From positions 33,487-97,486 of the forward strand of contig CALFYL010000110.1 in NCBI GenBank assembly GCA_937952135.1: DNA of 64,000 nt, read 5' to 3'. Every line of letters starts with the position of its first letter. Position 1 is the first letter of the stretch. Of the stretch, positions 61,099 to 64,000 are shown one piece after another. The stretch is from an uncultured Planctomycetia bacterium. GTDB lineage: Bacteria; Planctomycetota; UBA1135; GCA-002686595. The notes beneath the pieces were generated by a model, which was given only the letters and a program-made list of their open reading frames with translations, was not told where the DNA came from and did not search any database. The position numbers and the translations under genes are program-made.

Positions 61099-62958
61099 AT
61101 GATCATCTACTCCGAGCTCAAAGCGCAGTTTCTCGACGACGTGTTGCACGACCGAGTCGCCGAGCGCATCCACGAGGAGTTCCAGCGCCAGCTCAAGCGC
61201 CGCACGTCCAAGCAGGAACTGAACTCCTGGCGGAACAGCCTGCTGTACATGCGAACGGTGCTGGAGGACGCCGAGATCGCGTCGGACTGCGGGGTCGCGA
61301 TCGAGTACCAGATTCCGCAGTCGAGCAAGCGCATCGACGTGTTGATCTCGGGCCGGTGCGCGGAGGGGCGCGCCGGACTGGTCATCGTCGAGCTCAAACA
61401 GTGGTCCGAGGTCGAGACCACGGAACGCGACGGCGTCGTGCGAACGTTCGTGGGCGGCGCGGTGCGCGAGGCGACGCACCCTTCGTATCAAGCTTGGTCT
61501 TACGCGAGCCTGCTCGAGAACTTCAATGAGTTCGTCGACGCCTCTCGTGTGGGGCTGAACCCCTGCGCCTACCTGCACAATTGCCGCGACGGATCGAAGG
61601 TGCTCGACGCGCGTTACCGCGAGCACTTGGCCAAGGCGCCCGTCTTTCTGATGGGCGGCGCACCCGAGCTGCGCAAGTTCATCAAGTCGCATCTGCGCTA
61701 CGGCGACGACTCGATGATCCTCGAACAGCTCGAGCGCAGCCGCGTGCGGCCCTCCAAACAGCTCGCCGACAGCGTGGTCTCGATGCTGAAGGGCAACGCC
61801 GAGTTCGTCCTGATCGACGAGCAGAAGCTCGTTTACGAAGCGGCGCTCGACATGGCGCGCAGCGCACGGCCCGAGGCAAAGCAGGTCTTGATCGTTCACG
61901 GCGGACCGGGCACGGGGAAGTCGGTCGTCGCCATCAACTTGCTGGTCGAGCTCACGAAGAACGGTCAACTCGTTCAGTACGTGTCCAAGAACCGCGCGCC
62001 GCGCGAGGTGTACCAGCACAAGCTGAAGGCGAAGCGGGCCGGAGCCGCGATGACGGGGCTCTTTCGCGGTTCGGGAGGGTTCGTCGACGCCGTTCCCTGC
62101 TCCTTCCAAACTTTGATTGTCGACGAAGCGCACCGCTTGAACGCGAAATCGGGTTTGTACGGAAACCTGGGCGAGAATCAGATCAAGGAGATCCTCCGCG
62201 CCGCGAGCTGCAGCGTGTTCTTCCTCGACGAGGACCAGCTCGTCACCCTCGCGGACATCGGAGCGAGCGCAGAGATTCGCGAGCACGCCGCGTCCGAGGG
62301 CGCGTCGATCGTCGAGCTCGAGCTGCCGAGCCAATTCCGCTGCGCCGGCTCCGACGGCTACATCGCATGGCTCGACGACATGCTCGGCATCCGCGCGACG
62401 GCGAACTCCACGGGGCTCGACGGCGCCTTCGAGTTCCGCGTGTTCGACGATCCCGGAGCGCTGCGGGATGCGATCTTCGCGAAGAACTCGGCGTCGAATC
62501 GCGCGCGGCTCGTCGCGGGCTACTGCTGGGACTGGAAGAGTAAGAAGCAGCCCTCGGCCTTCGACATCGAGATCGCGGACACCGACTTCCGCATGCGGTG
62601 GAATCTCGCCGACGATGGAAGCCTGTGGGTCGTCGGCGAGAACTCGGTCAACGAAGTGGGCTGCATCCACACCTGCCAGGGACTCGAGCTCGACTATGTC
62701 GGAGTGATCGTCGGCCTCGACCTGGTGGTGCGAGACGGAGAGGTGAGGGTCGATCCGGCCGCGCGCTCGACTCAGGACCGCTCGATACGAGGCTGGAAGA
62801 AGCTGATGAAGGAGCAGCCTGCTGACACCCAGCGCCGGCTCGACGCCATCATCCGCAACACCTACCGAACGCTGATGACGCGGGGCATGAAGGGTTGCTA
62901 CGTGTACTGCGTCGATCGAGCTCTCGCCGAGCACATCCGCGCGCGGCTCGAGGGCTGA
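61099..62958 (+). CDS. DUF2075-type nuclease-helicase (PD-(D/E)xK plus Schlafen-like helicase)
   Basis: 619 residues. The N-terminal region has a PD-(D/E)xK-like pattern, Asp80 in RIDVLISG and Glu98-x-Lys100 in VIVELKQW. The helicase part has Walker A GGPGTGKS near residue 270, DEAH in IVDEAHRLN, a Gln-Phe-Arg motif (LPSQFRC) and the C-terminal HTCQGLELDYVGVI. Such DUF2075 proteins resemble group 3 Schlafen helicases; some, such as the staphylococcal Nhi as I recall, act against phages. It stands alone, divergent from the DUF455 operon, 104 bases away. An antiphage role is inference. Confidence 0.75.
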   Translation: MIIYSELKAQFLDDVLHDRVAERIHEEFQRQLKRRTSKQELNSWRNSLLYMRTVLEDAEIASDCGVAIEYQIPQSSKRIDVLISGRCAEGRAGLVIVELKQWSEVETTERDGVVRTFVGGAVREATHPSYQAWSYASLLENFNEFVDASRVGLNPCAYLHNCRDGSKVLDARYREHLAKAPVFLMGGAPELRKFIKSHLRYGDDSMILEQLERSRVRPSKQLADSVVSMLKGNAEFVLIDEQKLVYEAALDMARSARPEAKQVLIVHGGPGTGKSVVAINLLVELTKNGQLVQYVSKNRAPREVYQHKLKAKRAGAAMTGLFRGSGGFVDAVPCSFQTLIVDEAHRLNAKSGLYGNLGENQIKEILRAASCSVFFLDEDQLVTLADIGASAEIREHAASEGASIVELELPSQFRCAGSDGYIAWLDDMLGIRATANSTGLDGAFEFRVFDDPGALRDAIFAKNSASNRARLVAGYCWDWKSKKQPSAFDIEIADTDFRMRWNLADDGSLWVVGENSVNEVGCIHTCQGLELDYVGVIVGLDLVVRDGEVRVDPAARSTQDRSIRGWKKLMKEQPADTQRRLDAIIRNTYRTLMTRGMKGCYVYCVDRALAEHIRARLEG

Positions 62959-62977
62959 GGCAGCGCCGCGCCCGCGC

Positions 62978-63724
62978 TCACTTGTACTTCCACGTCGCTT
63001 CGAAGCGCGCGCCGGGGCCTTCGAGCGGTTTGCCGAGCACGAGTGTCGGCGATTCGACGCGCTCGAGCAGGCGCGTGGTGATGTCGAGGCCGCGGGCGCC
63101 GCTGGGGCCGGCCGTGAAGCCGTGGCAGTAGTTGCGCTCGAGGTTGACGAGGTTGACCCCGCCGTGGGTGAGCCATTGCGAGACGGTGCGGCGGACGACG
63201 AAGGGCTTGGTGGAGAGCCAGTCGCGCTCACCCTCGACTTCGTAGTTGTCGACCTGGGCCGCGCCTTCGAGTCCGAGCGTCACGACGTTGCCGTAAATGT
63301 GCGGGTGCAGGCCGATGCTCGCGCCGGGATCCAGCCGCCAGTGCAGCACGACGAACGGATCGCCGCCCTCGTTCGCGCCGATGAACGTGCCCGGCGCGTT
63401 CGAGCGCATCGAAGGCTGCGCGACGTCCTCGAGGCGCACCGCGAGCGCCGCGAGCGCGAGCAGGTAGCGGTCCTGGCCGCCGCGCGATTTGTCCGCGACG
63501 AGCGCCTTCGCCGCCGGCACAGCCTCCGCGAGGAAGTCCTCGTAGTCGAACGCATCGCTGCGTTCGTCGAGCCGCGCCGCGCGCGCCATGCCCGGCAAAC
63601 CCGCCGCCGCGAAGGCCGTCGCCGCGACGGTGAGGAACGAGCGCCGCTCCACGACCACGCCGCGCTCGACCTCCGCCGTCTCGCCCAACTTCAACGCTTC
63701 GAACTCGCGCTCCTGCATGGCCAC
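62978..63724 (-). CDS. Cupin-like protein with a Tat signal
   Basis: 248 residues. A twin-arginine signal lies inside the N-terminal part: ERRSFLTVAATAFAAAGLPG at about residues 26-45, followed by ARA, so the mature protein may be exported folded. The rest has a cupin-like core with LHPHIYGNVV and VVLHWRLDPGASIG, which may bind a metal, and a C-terminal domain with WLTHGGVNLVNLE. Function unknown. The start may be the ATG at 63724 or another two codons later. The TatA/B-like gene at 21990 makes Tat export plausible in this organism. Confidence 0.65.
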   Translation of the reverse strand: MAMQEREFEALKLGETAEVERGVVVERRSFLTVAATAFAAAGLPGMARAARLDERSDAFDYEDFLAEAVPAAKALVADKSRGGQDRYLLALAALAVRLEDVAQPSMRSNAPGTFIGANEGGDPFVVLHWRLDPGASIGLHPHIYGNVVTLGLEGAAQVDNYEVEGERDWLSTKPFVVRRTVSQWLTHGGVNLVNLERNYCHGFTAGPSGARGLDITTRLLERVESPTLVLGKPLEGPGARFEATWKYK

Positions 63725-63833
63725 AACCTCCGTTGCGCCCGATGCTAGGGCCGCGGACCCCGCACGGCTGTGCGTTACCGAGGTCTTGCCGCTCGTCCGA
63801 CGCGCGCCGAACAGACCGCGCGACCGGGGGGGC

Positions 63834-64000
63834 TCAGCCCCGCGCGGCCGCGAGGATCTCGGAGTCTTCGAGCAGGCGCGGGGTCGTCTTGGCGAGTTGC
63901 AGCACGCTGTCGACCGCTTTGTCGGTCGGCTGGAGGCCGTGCTTCTCGAGGAACCAGATGACGTTCGACTTGCCCGACATGGGGCCGATCTTGATCACTT
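63834..64000 (-). CDS. C-terminal end of a LeuA-like (isopropylmalate/citramalate synthase-like) protein, partial
   Basis: The last 54 complete codons before the TGA at 63834-63836 on the minus strand; the gene runs off the window. The end reads KIGPMSGKSNVIWFLEKHG and then QPTDKAVDSVLQLAKTTPRL, as in the end of the catalytic region of HMGL-type synthases, where the GPMSGxSNV motif is typical. The family is likely but the substrate cannot be fixed from so little. It ends 110 bases before the start of the cupin gene. Confidence 0.5.
   Translation of the reverse strand, partial: VIKIGPMSGKSNVIWFLEKHGLQPTDKAVDSVLQLAKTTPRLLEDSEILAAARG

Noticed and set aside
1..64000. tRNA, rRNA and CRISPR arrays
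   Set aside because: I read the gaps for GGTTCGA-type T-arms and regularly spaced direct repeats and found none that would fold or repeat as required.

Overview
The window is GC-rich, densely coded chromosomal DNA from a Gram-negative-type bacterium. Kdo and LPS-transport genes sit beside large secreted beta-helix, FlgD-Ig and RHS proteins, an ECF sigma factor fused to an ectodomain, and a bacillithiol pathway. This suggests a deep-branching Planctomycetota-like organism. That placement is inference; there is no rRNA in the window to confirm it. I found no tRNA, rRNA, CRISPR array, insertion sequence or prophage.

Layout. (1) 1-8.3 kb: a housekeeping-type sigma factor that probably starts at a rare ATT codon, a large hybrid PAS histidine kinase, a membrane protein, hemW and pyrF. 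(2) 8.3-14.4 kb: the three bacillithiol enzymes bshC, bshB1 and bshA, with parA between bshB1 and bshA, then a cysteine desulfurase. (3) 14.4-21.2 kb: the replication-origin cluster dnaA, dnaN, dciA-like (DUF721), gyrB, with no recF and a candidate oriC. (4) 21.5-30.6 kb, mostly minus strand: a lone GspE N-terminal domain protein, a TatA/B-like protein, one giant ORF that reads as LptC+LptA+LptD, then kdsC, a beta-helix protein and kdsD. This matches the order of the kds-lpt cluster of Proteobacteria. (5) 30.7-35.7 kb: an ECF sigma factor fused through a transmembrane helix to an approximately 850-residue ectodomain, then a site-2 protease and scpA. (6) 36-40 kb: trxA, fmt, rsmB, a membrane protein and an SDR. 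(7) 40.3-53.3 kb: four overlapping genes that look translationally coupled: a 2173-residue beta-helix/FlgD-Ig protein, a TolB-like propeller protein, a Sec-exported RHS protein with an HH-motif C-terminal tip, and a small candidate immunity gene overlapping the RHS 3' end. (8) 53.4-64 kb: a TIM-barrel protein, a small Cys/His protein, an outer-membrane barrel, a lipidless carboxypeptidase-regulatory-like exoprotein, an interrupted FG-GAP-type pseudogene, a minus-strand operon of a DUF455 ferritin-like protein, an ATP-grasp protein and a candidate selenoprotein, a DUF2075 nuclease-helicase, a Tat-exported cupin and the end of a LeuA-like gene.

The most striking observations are: an in-frame TGA at 59002-59004 (minus) followed 20 nt later by an 8-bp hairpin with a GGTC loop, as in a bacterial SECIS; the LptC-A-D fusion; the membrane-tethered sigma factor next to a site-2 protease; and the coupled beta-helix/TolB/RHS/immunity operon. 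All functional calls come from reading motifs. No database search was run.
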